DNA of 64,000 nucleotides, taken from contig CAVXQP010000030.1 of assembly GCA_963763955.1 (NCBI GenBank), positions 124,001 to 188,000 on the forward strand, given 5' to 3'. The position numbers were made by a program, and so were the translations under genes. Below are positions 26,478 to 39,127 of the stretch, piece after piece. The DNA comes from DASUPK01 sp963763955. Its GTDB lineage: Bacteria; Actinomycetota; Thermoleophilia; Solirubrobacterales; 70-9. Each line of letters begins with the position of its first letter. Positions within the stretch are counted from its first letter, which is position 1. The notes beneath the pieces were generated by a model that was not told where the DNA came from, did no database searches, and worked only from the letters and a program-made list of their open reading frames with translations.

Positions 26478-27203
26478 ATGGCACAGGACCGAACCACACT
26501 CAAGGTCTCGCCTCGCGAGGTATTCGGCTCGCGGGCAACTCGCCGCCTGCGCAGGGACGGCCTGGTGCCGGGTGTCGTCTACGGCCAGGGCGGCGAAGCG
26601 CGCCCCTTCCAGGTCCCGGCTCGCGAGCTTCGCACGGTCCTCTCGGAGGGCCAGACACTGCTCGACCTCGAGGTCGACGGCTCCGCCGCGGTCCCCGTCG
26701 TGATCAAGGAGCAGCAGCATCACCCGGTGCGGGGTGAGGTCACCCATCTGGACTGCCTCGAGGTGCGCCTCGACGAGGAGATCCAGGCGGAGGTGGCGAT
26801 CGAGCTCGAGGGTGCCGACAACGCCCCGGGCGTCCGTGAGGGAGGCGTGCTCGAGCACGTCACCCGCGAGGTCACCGTGGAGGCCCTGCCGACCGCGATT
26901 CCGGAGCAGATCGTCGTGGACGTCTCCGAGATGGAGATCAGCGACACCATCAACCTCGCGTCGGTGTCCATTCCGAGCGGCGTCAAGCTGATGGCCGACG
27001 AGCCCGAGGAGATCACCATCGCCACCCTGAGCCCGCCGCGTGTCGAGGAGGAGCCGGAGCCGGAGGTCGAGGAGGAGGCCGAGCTCGTCGGCGAGGGCGA
27101 GGAGGCTCCCGAGGGCGAGGAGGCCCCCGAGGGCGAGGGCGCCGAGGGCGAGGCCCCCTCGGACGGCGAGGGCGGCCGCGAGGACACGGGCGGCGGCGAG
27201 TAG
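26478..27203 (+). CDS. rplY: 50S ribosomal protein L25/general stress protein Ctc
   Basis: A 241-residue L25 of the long (Ctc/TL5) type that binds 5S rRNA. The N-terminal domain starts TLKVSPREVFGSRATRRLRR and contains the DGLVPGVVYGQGG turn; the C-terminal TL5 domain follows from about residue 95 with VTVEALPTAIPEQIVVDVS. The last ~50 residues are a Glu/Gly-rich tail (EGEEAPEGEEAPEGEGAEGE), longer than usual. It is separated from prs by the accessory island, although the two are neighbours in related genomes. Confidence 0.95.
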   Translation: MAQDRTTLKVSPREVFGSRATRRLRRDGLVPGVVYGQGGEARPFQVPARELRTVLSEGQTLLDLEVDGSAAVPVVIKEQQHHPVRGEVTHLDCLEVRLDEEIQAEVAIELEGADNAPGVREGGVLEHVTREVTVEALPTAIPEQIVVDVSEMEISDTINLASVSIPSGVKLMADEPEEITIATLSPPRVEEEPEPEVEEEAELVGEGEEAPEGEEAPEGEGAEGEAPSDGEGGREDTGGGE

Positions 27204-27523
27204 TGGGTCTCCTGGATCGCCTCTTCGGTCGGCGGGGTGGACGCGGATCGGGTGGCGGCCGGTGGACTCGCGACGACTCCCCCCAATACGTTCAGCCGCT
27301 CCCGGTTGATCAGAGCGGTGGCCAGGCCGAGTCGCGTCATCACGGCGGTCAGGAGGCCGAGCGGGCAGCAGGATCCCGGCCAGGGCCCGCAGGATCCCGG
27401 CTCGCAGAACGGCGACGGGGGTGGCGGCGACGGAGGCGGTGGCGGAGGCGGCGATTAGCCGCTGGTCGCTGCGACGGCGCAAGCGCGGAGCTGAGCGCGG
27501 CGCCGGCCGGGTCGATGCTTTGA
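27203..27523 (+). CDS. Doubtful small reading frame between rplY and pth
   Basis: A GTG overlapping the rplY stop opens a frame starting MGLLDRLFGRRGGRGSGGGR. The first ~45 residues look plausible, but the remainder becomes very Arg-rich. A different frame in the same place ends QNGDGGGGDGGGGGGGD with a stop at 27458, just before pth, so a short protein with one frameshift is conceivable. No family is recognised. Translation is uncertain. Confidence 0.25.
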   Translation: MGLLDRLFGRRGGRGSGGGRWTRDDSPQYVQPLPVDQSGGQAESRHHGGQEAERAAGSRPGPAGSRLAERRRGWRRRRRWRRRRLAAGRCDGASAELSAAPAGSML

Positions 27524-28089
27524 TCGTCGCGCTCGGGAACCCCGGGGACCAGTACGCGGGCACGCGGCACAACCTCGGCTTCGAGGTGGCGTCCGAGCTC
27601 GCCCGTCGCTGGGAGCTACCGAGGGCCCGCAAGCGCTACGGCGGCCTGATCGCCGAAGGTCGGGCCGGCATGGGCGGTCCGCGCGTCGCCATCCTGATGC
27701 CCCAGACCTTCATGAACGAGTCCGGCTCCGCCGCCGGTCCCGCCCGCGGCGAGCTCGGGATCCACTTGGACCAGGTGATCGCGGTCCACGACGAGATCGA
27801 CCTGCCCTTCGGCGAGGTGCGCAGCAAGCTCGGCGGCGGCGTGGCCGGCCACAACGGCCTCAAGAGCCTCGCCCAGGGTCTGGGCGACCGGGAGTTCTGG
27901 CGGGTGCGGGGAGGGGTAGGGCGGCCCGACAGCACCGATCCGGAGGTGGTCTCGAGCTATGTCCTCTCGCGCTTCCGCGAGCCGAGCGACGAGGTCCGGC
28001 GCCTGGTCCACGATGCCGCGGACGAGACCGAGCGGCTGGTGGACCGGATCGCGGGGGTCGAGCTTGAACCTGAGGAGCCAGTGAGCTGA
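27520..28089 (+). CDS. pth: Peptidyl-tRNA hydrolase
   Basis: Releases tRNA from peptidyl-tRNA dropped by ribosomes. The family start V-A-L-G-N-P-G appears at once, followed by YAGTRHNLGFEVASELARRW with the catalytic histidine, PQTFMNESGSA, VHDEIDLPFGEVRSKLGGGV with the conserved Asp, and AGHNGLKSL. A TTG at 27520 gives 189 residues, the normal length; GTG starts at 27421 or 27439 would add an unusual basic extension. The stop overlaps the next ATG as TGATG. Confidence 0.92.
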   Translation: MIVALGNPGDQYAGTRHNLGFEVASELARRWELPRARKRYGGLIAEGRAGMGGPRVAILMPQTFMNESGSAAGPARGELGIHLDQVIAVHDEIDLPFGEVRSKLGGGVAGHNGLKSLAQGLGDREFWRVRGGVGRPDSTDPEVVSSYVLSRFREPSDEVRRLVHDAADETERLVDRIAGVELEPEEPVS

Positions 28090-28814
28090 TGCCGCTGACG
28101 AGCTACACGGTGAACGAGAAGCAGGTCGCGCTGATCCGCCTGGAGCGCGAGCGGGCACGCAACGCGATCAACACCGAGATGCTGGAGGAAGTGCTCGTCC
28201 ACCTGACGCGGACGAAGGAGGACAAGGAGGCGCGCGTCCTGGTGATTTCCTCCAACGACCACCTCGGCCTCTCCGCCGGCGCCGACGTCCGCGAGGAGCT
28301 GGACGAGAAGGGCAGGGTCCGCCGGATGGAGCTCTTCGCCCTCCTCTACGACGAGCTGACGAGCTTCCCGAAGCCGACCGTCGCCGCGTGCCACGGCTCG
28401 GTGGTGGGCGGGGGAGCCGAGATCGCCGTGGCGTGCGACCTGCGGGTCGGGGGCTCGAACCTGAGGATGCGCTTCCCGGGCGCCGAGCTCGGGGTGCCGG
28501 TCGGCCCGGCTCGGCTGGTCACGCTCTGCGGCCTCTCGACCGCGAAGTACCTGCTGCTCACCTCACGCAACGTGACTGCCGACGAAGCCCTGCGGATGGG
28601 CCTGGTGCACCGGGTCGCCCCGGCCGCCGGCACCGAGGACGCCGCCCTCGACCTCGCCGAGGAGGTGGCGGCCCACCCGCCTGAGGCGGTCGCCCGTCTC
28701 AAGGCGATGCTGCATCGCTGGGACGGGGTAGTCGAGCGCTCCGCCGACGAGGGTCGCGGCCAAGTGGAGTGGCAGCGCACCGGGCCCGGCCTGCCGTATC
28801 GCGACCGCAGCTAG
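28089..28814 (+). CDS. Enoyl-CoA hydratase/isomerase family protein
   Basis: A 241-residue crotonase-fold protein. The oxyanion-hole segments are present: LSAGADVREE and CHGSVVGGGAEIAVACDLRV. The acidic residues expected for hydration are not obvious at the second site (PGAELGVPVGPARL), so the enzyme could be a hydratase, isomerase or another crotonase. The ATG overlaps the pth stop. Its stop lies within an inverted repeat. Confidence 0.85.
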   Translation: MPLTSYTVNEKQVALIRLERERARNAINTEMLEEVLVHLTRTKEDKEARVLVISSNDHLGLSAGADVREELDEKGRVRRMELFALLYDELTSFPKPTVAACHGSVVGGGAEIAVACDLRVGGSNLRMRFPGAELGVPVGPARLVTLCGLSTAKYLLLTSRNVTADEALRMGLVHRVAPAAGTEDAALDLAEEVAAHPPEAVARLKAMLHRWDGVVERSADEGRGQVEWQRTGPGLPYRDRS

Positions 28815-28837
28815 ACGACCGATTCCTGATCGTCTAG
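28811..28837. terminator. Possible terminator stem after the enoyl-CoA hydratase gene
   Basis: CTAGACGA (28811-28818) and TCGTCTAG (28830-28837) form an 8-base inverted repeat around an 11-base loop. The left arm contains the TAG stop. There is no T-run, so it could equally be a protein-binding site. Confidence 0.35.
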
Positions 28838-28884
28838 GAGTGGCAGGCAGCCTCGACGGCATTGGTGCATATTTGATCGCCACC

Positions 28885-29520
28885 ATGCGCCTCGACCCCG
28901 GTGTCCTTCACGTCTGGCGCGCGGACCTCGACGACCTCGAGTGGATCGGCGACAACGCGCTCTCGGCCGAGGAGCGCGAGCGCGCCGCCCGCTTCAGCTC
29001 GGAGCGGAGTCGCGAGCGCTGGGCCCGTGGCCGAGCCGTCCTGCGCCACCTCCTGGGCGGCTATCTCGGCCGCGGGCCGGGGGCGATCGAGCTCGAGTCC
29101 GGCGAGCGCGGCAAGCCGAGCGTGGTCGGCGACGGGGTTGAGTTCAACCTGGCCCACTCCGGCGGGCTCGCACTGCTCGCCTTCGCCCGCGAGAACCCGG
29201 TCGGGGTGGACATCGAGCTCGCTGGGCGGGTCCGCGACCCGCTCGCGGTGGCCGAGCGCGAGTTCGGGCAGGAGGAGGCGGAGCGGCTTCGCGCCCTCGA
29301 TTCCGCGCAGCTCGAGCCCGAGTTCCTGCGGCTCTGGGTGCGCCACGAATCCGCGCTCAAGTGCCGGGGAGAGGGGCTCGGAGGGGACGACGCCCCCGAC
29401 GGGCTGGTGCTGGTCGATCTCGACGTCGGTCAAGGGGCCGCGGCGGCCGTGGCGCTGGAGCGGGAGCCCGATTCCGTCTCCCAATGGCGATTCGAGCGGC
29501 CGGGAGAGTCGGGTAGCTAA
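28885..29520 (+). CDS. 4'-phosphopantetheinyl transferase superfamily protein
   Basis: A 211-residue Sfp/Gsp-type enzyme expected to load phosphopantetheine onto carrier proteins. The motifs are FNLAHSGGLALLAF, GVDIELAGR with the metal-binding aspartate and glutamate, and WVRHESALKCRGEGL at the W-x-x-K-E-A position, where histidine replaces lysine. An N-terminal RWARGRAVLRHLL matches the pseudo-twofold fold. ATG 28885 starts directly before LHVWRADLD; GTG 28840 would extend it. No carrier protein or synthase is nearby. Confidence 0.85.
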   Translation: MRLDPGVLHVWRADLDDLEWIGDNALSAEERERAARFSSERSRERWARGRAVLRHLLGGYLGRGPGAIELESGERGKPSVVGDGVEFNLAHSGGLALLAFARENPVGVDIELAGRVRDPLAVAEREFGQEEAERLRALDSAQLEPEFLRLWVRHESALKCRGEGLGGDDAPDGLVLVDLDVGQGAAAAVALEREPDSVSQWRFERPGESGS

Positions 29521-29550
29521 GCTCGAATCGAGGGCGGGCCCGTGCACCGA

Positions 29551-29587
29551 AATCAAACGGGTCGCTCCTTTCGGAGCACCTCGCGTA
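29551..29587 (-). repeat. GNNA-hairpin repeat, copy 2 (before mfd, minus orientation)
   Basis: Read on the minus strand: GCGAGGTGCTCC, loop GAAA, GGAGC, G, ACCCGTTTGATT. The stem is GGT-GCTCC with GGAGC-(G)-ACC, so the bulged base is G here rather than A. The flanks match the family. It lies between the phosphopantetheinyl transferase gene and mfd. Confidence 0.65.
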
Positions 29588-29588
29588 G

Positions 29589-29609
29589 ACCCGAATCGCC
29601 GATTCGGGT
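29589..29609. terminator. Perfect hairpin between the transferase gene and mfd
   Basis: ACCCGAATC and GATTCGGGT form a perfect 9-base stem with a three-base loop (GCC), followed by GTTTG. It sits 15 bases before the mfd ATG. It may terminate upstream transcription or act on mfd expression; the T-run is too short for a confident terminator. Confidence 0.45.
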
Positions 29610-29623
29610 GTTTGTCGTGCCAG

Positions 29624-32938
<3,315 letters not shown>

Positions 32939-32964
32939 ACGGCGATGGCTATGCTGCCGCCCCT

Positions 32965-34351
32965 GTGAACCGCGGATTCTTCTCAAAGCGGAACATGGCG
33001 ATCCTCTTCGGCGCCACGCTCGTGATCATGGTGGTGATCGTGGCGGTCGCCGTCGGCGTCGGCCACCCGAGCGTGCCCTCCGATGACGTCGCGGTGATCG
33101 ACGACTCCAGCATCAACGTCCCGGGCCTGGTCGAGAACGGGCACATCAGCAAGGCGAACTTCAACCGCTCCCTCCTCCAGACGGCGAAGCAGAGCGGCGT
33201 CGCAGACGGTTCCCCAGCCGAGCGATCCGCAGTACAAGCAGATCAAGGACCAGACGATGCAGACCGATCTGCAGATCGCCTGGCTGGTGGGCGAGGCGAG
33301 CAGGCAGGGCCTGAGCTTCACCGACACGCAGGTGCAGCAGTCGCTTCAGCAGATCAAGTCCCAGTTCAAGACCCAGGCCGAGTACGTGAAGGCGCGCGAC
33401 CAGGCGGGGCTGACCGACGCGGACGTGCTCGAGCGAGCCAAGCTTCAGCTGATCCAGACCAAGATCCAGGACAACATCCAGAACAGCGTCGGCTCGGTCT
33501 CGGACAGCGACGCCAGGGCCTTCTACGACGCCAACAAGTCGCAGTTCAAGCAGCCGGCCAAGCGGACGATCCGGATCATCCAGAACAAGGACGCCCACCA
33601 GATCGACACGGCCTACCAGGCGCTTCGCGCAGACGACTCGGACGCGAACTGGAAGAAGGTGGCCGCGCAGTACTCGACCGATCCGACGTCGAAGGACAAG
33701 GGCGGCCTCCGCACCGATGTCGTGCCGGGCTCCTTCCAGCAGCCACTCGATGACGACATCTTCAAGGCCCCGACCGGCCAGGTTCAGGGGCCGGTGGTGA
33801 CCTCCTCCGGCAGCTACGTATTCGAGGTGATCTCCGCGACCCCCGAGCAGGTCCAGGGCTTCGACGACACCGCCCCGGCGTCCACCGGCACCAGCGCAGG
33901 CAAGATCAGCGATCAGATCAAGTCTCAGATCAAGGCCCAGCAGCAGCAGGAGGCGCTGAGCTCCTTCGGCGCCGACTTCCGCGATTACTGGACCAACCTG
34001 ACCCAGTGCGCGAGCGACTACGTGGTCCAGGGCTGCGACAACTTCAACGGCGGCTCGCCCACCTGCGATCCGACGAAGCTCGCTCCCGCACAGCCCGGGC
34101 AATCCGGCCAGGGCTGCCCGGCGCCGGTATTCGCCCTCTGCCAGGAGGCCCAGGCGACCCAGGGCGCGAGCCCCACCAGCGGCCAGCTGCAGTGCACCGG
34201 CAGCGGGCCGACGCCTGGTGCGCCCGGCTCCTTCAAGCCGTTCAGCACCGCCACCGGAGGCTCCCCGCAGGGGCCGCACCCCGCCGGCGCGGCCACGTCG
34301 TCCTCGGGCAGCCTGCCCGCCGGCCTCTCCGGGCTCACCCCCGGCGGTTGA
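32965..34351 (+). pseudogene. SurA/PpiC-type membrane-anchored chaperone, one-base frameshift
   Basis: Starts GTG 32965 with MNRGFFSKRNMAILFGATLV, an N-terminal membrane anchor, then a SurA_N-like region (NGHISKANFNRSLLQTAKQS). Near 33199-33212 the frame changes by one; the continuation QPSDPQYKQIKDQTMQTDLQ is in the next frame and runs to TGA 34351. It includes a parvulin (PpiC) domain (ARAFYDANKSQFKQP; AQYSTDPTSKDKGGLRTD) and a Cys-containing, Pro/Ser-rich tail. Homologues sit in this place between mfd and eno in other Actinobacteria. A sequencing error is as likely as real inactivation. Confidence 0.8.
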
Positions 34352-34400
34352 TGCGAGGGTGCGCGTAAGCGCAACCCGTTTGGTGGCGAAGCCGTCCTAT
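34351..34400 (+). repeat. GNNA-hairpin repeat, copy 3 (at the mazG start)
   Basis: GCGAGGGTGCGCGTAAGCGC followed by AACCCGTTTGGT folds as GGGT-GCGC, loop GTAA, GCGC, bulged A, ACCC. It is followed by GGTGGCGAAGCCGTCC, which contains the GGC-GAA-GCC mini-hairpin shared with the cruciform elements. It starts on the stop codon of the preceding gene and covers the candidate GTG start of mazG. Confidence 0.75.
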
Positions 34401-35066
34401 TTACGAGCTTTGGAACACCTCGACGAGGTCACCCGACGCCTACGTCGTGAGTGCCCTTGGGACCGCGAACAGGACGCCCGCTCGATCGTCCCGCACACCG
34501 TGGAGGAGGCCTACGAGCTGGCCGACGCGGCGAACCGCGACGACACCGAGGCGATGGTGGACGAGCTGGGAGACGTCCTCTTCCAGGTCCTCTTCCTCTC
34601 GCTGCTGCTCGAGGAGCGCGGCGAGGGGGACCTGGCGGCGGTCGCGGAGTCCTGCGCCGCGAAACTGATCCGCCGCCACCCGCATGTGTACGGGGACCGG
34701 GAGCTCGAGACCGCCGGCGAGGTCCTCTCCCAATGGGAGGAGATCAAGCGCGAGGTCGAGGGCGGTGGGGGAGAGCCCGCCGAGCTGCCCGAGAACCTGC
34801 CGGCGCTCCTCTACGCCCGCAAGGTCCTGCGCCGCGTCGACCCGGAGGGAGATGCGAGGGGGCTTGGAGGCGAAGCCGAAAAGCCACCCGATTCACGAGG
34901 GGAGAAGCCGGGCGGCCCGAGGTCCGATCCGGCGACGCGGGCCGAGGCCGAGCAGCTGGTCGGAACGCTGCTGCTCGAGGCCGTCACCGCCTCGCGCCGC
35001 CTGGGCGTGGACCCGGAGCTCGCGCTGCGCCAGGCCGCCCGGCGGGTCGCCGAGGCTGGGGACTGA
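34383..35066 (+). CDS. mazG: Nucleoside triphosphate pyrophosphohydrolase
   Basis: All-alpha NTP pyrophosphohydrolase. Family blocks: RRECPWDREQ, HTVEEAYELADAANRDD and the metal-binding MVDELGDVLFQVLFLSLLLE with EExxD-type acidic residues, then KLIRRHPHVYGD. The start is GTG 34383 or TTG 34410; both lie in or just after a hairpin repeat. Residues after VLRRVDPEGD are replaced by about 22 residues encoded by another copy of that repeat (34852-34899). The frame then resumes with RAEAEQLVGTLLLEAVTAS. The C-terminal half is short compared with long MazG proteins. Confidence 0.9.
   Translation: MAKPSYLRALEHLDEVTRRLRRECPWDREQDARSIVPHTVEEAYELADAANRDDTEAMVDELGDVLFQVLFLSLLLEERGEGDLAAVAESCAAKLIRRHPHVYGDRELETAGEVLSQWEEIKREVEGGGGEPAELPENLPALLYARKVLRRVDPEGDARGLGGEAEKPPDSRGEKPGGPRSDPATRAEAEQLVGTLLLEAVTASRRLGVDPELALRQAARRVAEAGD
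34852..34899 (+). repeat. GNNA-family hairpin repeat, copy 4 (inside the mazG frame)
   Basis: GATGCGAGGGGGCTTGG, an insert with GGCGAAGCC, then AAAAGCCACCCGATTCACGA. The stem is GGG-GGCTT with AAGCC-(A)-CCC, and the bulged A is retained. The usual tetraloop is replaced by a 15-base loop holding the GGC-GAA-GCC mini-hairpin. The element is translated in frame within mazG. Confidence 0.7.
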
Positions 35067-35099
35067 AGCCACCCTTCTCCCGATAGCTTTCCCGGCCCG

Positions 35100-36401
<1,302 letters not shown>

Positions 36402-36438
36402 GCCAAGGAATGTCTGGACGGGCGGCGAAGCCGTACGC

Positions 36439-36762
36439 ATGTCCTCACGGGCATATGCACCGCGACGCCGGGTCGGGCCGAGCCGCATTCGCTGGGACCG
36501 CGTCGGCCGGATCGCCCTCGTCCTGGTCCTGTTCGGCGTGATGGTCTCCTACCTGAATCCGCTGGTGAACCTGCTGGAGGCCTGGCAGGGATCGAAGTCG
36601 AGCGAGTCGCAGCTCGCCCAGCTCAAGCAGGAGAGGGTGGACCTGACCGGGCAGCTGCGCGCCGCCTCCAGCCCAGCGACGCTCGAGCGCGAAGCGCGGC
36701 GGCTGGGCATGGTGAAGCCGGGCGAGCACGCCTACGTCGTGCACGGGCTGCGCGGGGACTGA
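36439..36762 (+). CDS. Septum formation initiator family protein (FtsB/DivIC-like)
   Basis: A 107-residue bitopic protein: basic N-terminus, one membrane helix (IALVLVLFGVMVSYL) and an extracytoplasmic coiled coil (SESQLAQLKQERVDLTGQLR), then LEREARRLGMVKPGEHAYVV, the FtsB/DivIC signature. It should take part in the FtsQLB-type divisome subcomplex. Its position directly after eno is conserved in Actinobacteria. ATG 36439 follows a GGCGAAGCC motif shared with the intergenic repeats. Confidence 0.9.
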   Translation: MSSRAYAPRRRVGPSRIRWDRVGRIALVLVLFGVMVSYLNPLVNLLEAWQGSKSSESQLAQLKQERVDLTGQLRAASSPATLEREARRLGMVKPGEHAYVVHGLRGD

Positions 36763-36783
36763 CCTTCGCTTAAGCGACATAAG

Positions 36784-36808
36784 AGAGGGTGCGCGAAAGC
36801 GCAACCCG
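36784..36808 (+). repeat. GNNA-hairpin repeat, copy 5 (leader of the membrane-protein array)
   Basis: GAGGGTGCGCGAAAGCGCAA followed by CCCGATTAGT folds as GGGT-GCGC, loop GAAA (a GNRA tetraloop), GCGC, bulged A, ACCC. This is the cleanest copy. It is the first of three consecutive hairpins in the 124 bases before the first array gene. Confidence 0.75.
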
Positions 36809-36820
36809 ATTAGTTCGGGT

Positions 36821-36840
36821 GCGCGGATATGATTCCGCGC
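36821..36840 (+). promoter_or_regulatory. Second leader hairpin before the membrane-protein array
   Basis: GCGCGGA and TCCGCGC form a perfect 7-base stem around TATGAT. The overlapping bases TGCGCG (36820-36825) could instead pair with CGCGCA (36844-36849), the left arm of the following terminator-like hairpin. The two states would be mutually exclusive. Confidence 0.5.
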
Positions 36841-36843
36841 TCG

Positions 36844-36873
36844 CGCGCAAGCCATGCGGCTGTGCGCGTTTTT
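36844..36873 (+). terminator. Terminator-like hairpin 13 bases before the array start
   Basis: CGCGCA-AGCC, loop ATGC, GGCT-(G)-TGCGCG, followed by TTTTT (36869-36873). This is one of the few GC-rich stems with a T-run in the window. It ends only 13 bases before ATG 36887, too close for a separate downstream promoter, so expression of the array by transcripts from upstream would need read-through or antitermination. Confidence 0.6.
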
Positions 36874-36886
36874 GTGACTTGAGCCG

Positions 36887-39127
36887 ATGAGTACGAGCAC
36901 GTACCTGATCGGCGCGGCAGAGCTCGCGGTGAGTGCAGCCGCTCTCGGCCTAGGCGCCTACCACCTGCGAGCCCTGCTCGCGCCGGCCTGGATGGGGGCG
37001 CTGGCACGCCTCGCCGAGGTCGTGATCGGCCTCACGCTGCTGATCCTGGTCTCCGAGCTGCTCGGCGTCCTCGGGCTCTTCAAGGAGATTCCGCTGCTGC
37101 TCGGCTATATCGCCGCCGGGCTGGGAGCCACGGTCCTCGTGCGCCGTCGCGGGCTGGCGCAGCCGCCCAAGATGCCCGAGGCGCGCGCGAGTGTGGTGAT
37201 GGTCGGGATCGGGATCGCGGCCGCTGCGCTCGTGGTCATCCACTGGGCCCATCCCGCCAGCCAGGCGATCGACCAGGGCATGTACTACCAGGACACCACC
37301 TGGTACCACATGTCCTTCTCGGCCCGATTTGCCCAGACGGGGCACGTCGGGCCGCTCCACTTCACCGACCCGCTCAAGCTCGCGGCCTGGTTCTATCCCC
37401 AGAACTCCGAGCTGCTGCACGGCGTCGGCATCGTCTTCCTGAAGACGGACTTTCTCTCGCCGCTGATCAACCTGATGTGGGTGGCGCTGTGCCTGCTCGC
37501 CGCCTGGTGCGTCGGGCGCCCGTATGCGATCGGCGGCGTCACGGTGCTGGGCGCGGCGGTGGTGCTCGACTCGAACATGCTGGTCGGCTCGCAGGCCGGC
37601 CAGGCCCCGAATGACGTCGCCGGCCTCTTCTTCCTGATGGCGGCGATTGCGTTCCTGGTGGACGGCGCGGCGAGCGCACACGCGGCGCGCGAGGCGGCCT
37701 CCGCCCGGCGGACGGAGGGCTACACCGCCACGCCCACAGGCGAGCTCGAGCCCGGGGTGGTGGAGGACGTGCCGGTGGAGGGGGACCCGCGCGCACTGGC
37801 GACGGTCGGTGCGGGGCCGCTCTTCATGGCGGGCCTGGCGGCCGGCCTCGGGATCGGCACCAAGATCACCTTGCTGGCCACGATCGGATTCCTCACGATC
37901 GGAGTCGCGATCCTCGGCGGCCGGCGGCACTGGCTGCGGGCGCTCGGCGTCTGGCTCGGCGGACTGGTGATCACCTGCGGCTTCTGGTACGGGCGGAACT
38001 TCGTCTACGCGCTCAACCCGTTCCCGCAGATCCACAAGATCGGGCCGATCCACCTGCCCGGCCCGGATCAGCTCGCCCTCTATCCGCGCCCGCCGCACTC
38101 GCTGAGCGAGTACTACAACGATCCGACGGTCTGGCAGCACAAGCTCTTCCCGGTGCTCCACGATCGGCTCGGGCCGCTCTGGCCGGTGATCCTCGCGGTT
38201 GTGGTCGTCGCCCTGGTCTGGGCGTTCTTCAAGGGCGGAAGCGCCCTGATGAGGATCCTGGCCGTGACCGGGATGGTCGCTGGGATCGCCTACATCTTCA
38301 CTCCGCTGACCGCCTCCGGCAGCCTCGGTGATCCGAGCGGGTTCGACGCCAATCTGCGCTATGTCGCGCCGGTGCTGATCGTCGGCTTCCTGCTGTTGCC
38401 GCTGATCCCCTGGATCCGGCACGGGAACCGTCCCTGGATCCTGATCGGGTTGTTCACGATCCTGCTGATCCAGGGCACGGTGACGCAGGCGAACTGGAAG
38501 TTCTCGCACCACCTGGCCTCGATCGGGCTGGCCTTCCTGATCGTCGGCGTTCCCGCACTGATCGTGGCCGGCCTGCGGGCGCGCATCAGCAAGGTCGCGA
38601 TCGTCGCCTTCGGGCTGGTCATGCTGATCACGGCCGTGGCGCTCGGGCGTGTGCGCGAGAACTACTACCTCGACCACCGCTACGTGACCGCGGCGGCGCC
38701 GCCGCTCGGCGGCGGTTTTCGCGCCTCGCCGCAGTGGGCGCCGCTCCAGGACTGGGGACGCAAGGCGAGCCACCAGCGAATCGGGGTGGTGGGCCGCGCC
38801 TCCGCCTTCGGGCAGTACTTCTTCTACGGCACGGACCTGAGCAACCACGTCCAGTACATCGGCCAGCAGCTCAGCCACGGCACCTACCGCCCGATCGTCA
38901 GCTGCTCCGCCTGGCGCCAGGCGATCAACAAGGGCAACTACGACTACATCGTCACCACGCCCAAGCTCGGAGCCGACGAGACCGTGGCGCCTCCCGAGAA
39001 CCTCTGGACCTCCAGAGACAAGAGCGTGCGGGTGATCATCCAGTCCGGGCCCGCCGCGGTCTACAAGATCACGGGGCCGCTCGACCCGGCGAGCTGCTCC
39101 CAGCTGGGGGCCGCGGCGCGCACATGA
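36887..39127 (+). CDS. Polytopic membrane protein, putative GT-C-type glycosyltransferase, array gene 1
   Basis: 746 residues with roughly a dozen hydrophobic helices. The first large external loop carries D136 in YYQDTTWYHMSFSARF and then WFYPQNSELLHG (168-179), like the acidic loop of GT-C glycosyltransferases (GT39-type), which use polyprenyl-linked sugars outside the membrane. A soluble C-terminal domain holds FFYGTDLSNHVQYIGQ and NYDYIVTTPK. Function is inferred from the architecture; no experimentally defined family is recognised. It is followed by three paralogues with overlapping stop/start codons. Confidence 0.75.
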   Translation: MSTSTYLIGAAELAVSAAALGLGAYHLRALLAPAWMGALARLAEVVIGLTLLILVSELLGVLGLFKEIPLLLGYIAAGLGATVLVRRRGLAQPPKMPEARASVVMVGIGIAAAALVVIHWAHPASQAIDQGMYYQDTTWYHMSFSARFAQTGHVGPLHFTDPLKLAAWFYPQNSELLHGVGIVFLKTDFLSPLINLMWVALCLLAAWCVGRPYAIGGVTVLGAAVVLDSNMLVGSQAGQAPNDVAGLFFLMAAIAFLVDGAASAHAAREAASARRTEGYTATPTGELEPGVVEDVPVEGDPRALATVGAGPLFMAGLAAGLGIGTKITLLATIGFLTIGVAILGGRRHWLRALGVWLGGLVITCGFWYGRNFVYALNPFPQIHKIGPIHLPGPDQLALYPRPPHSLSEYYNDPTVWQHKLFPVLHDRLGPLWPVILAVVVVALVWAFFKGGSALMRILAVTGMVAGIAYIFTPLTASGSLGDPSGFDANLRYVAPVLIVGFLLLPLIPWIRHGNRPWILIGLFTILLIQGTVTQANWKFSHHLASIGLAFLIVGVPALIVAGLRARISKVAIVAFGLVMLITAVALGRVRENYYLDHRYVTAAAPPLGGGFRASPQWAPLQDWGRKASHQRIGVVGRASAFGQYFFYGTDLSNHVQYIGQQLSHGTYRPIVSCSAWRQAINKGNYDYIVTTPKLGADETVAPPENLWTSRDKSVRVIIQSGPAAVYKITGPLDPASCSQLGAAART

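Noticed and set aside
27040..27309. Arg/Ser-rich small frame over the rplY acidic tail
   Set aside because: It is the alternate reading of GAG/GGC-rich codons encoding the acidic tail of L25; it has no independent start signal or homology.
28901..29623. A 241-codon N-terminal extension of mfd
   Set aside because: The frame is open but overlaps the phosphopantetheinyl transferase gene and has Ser/Arg-rich composition. Mfd homology begins at ATG 29624.
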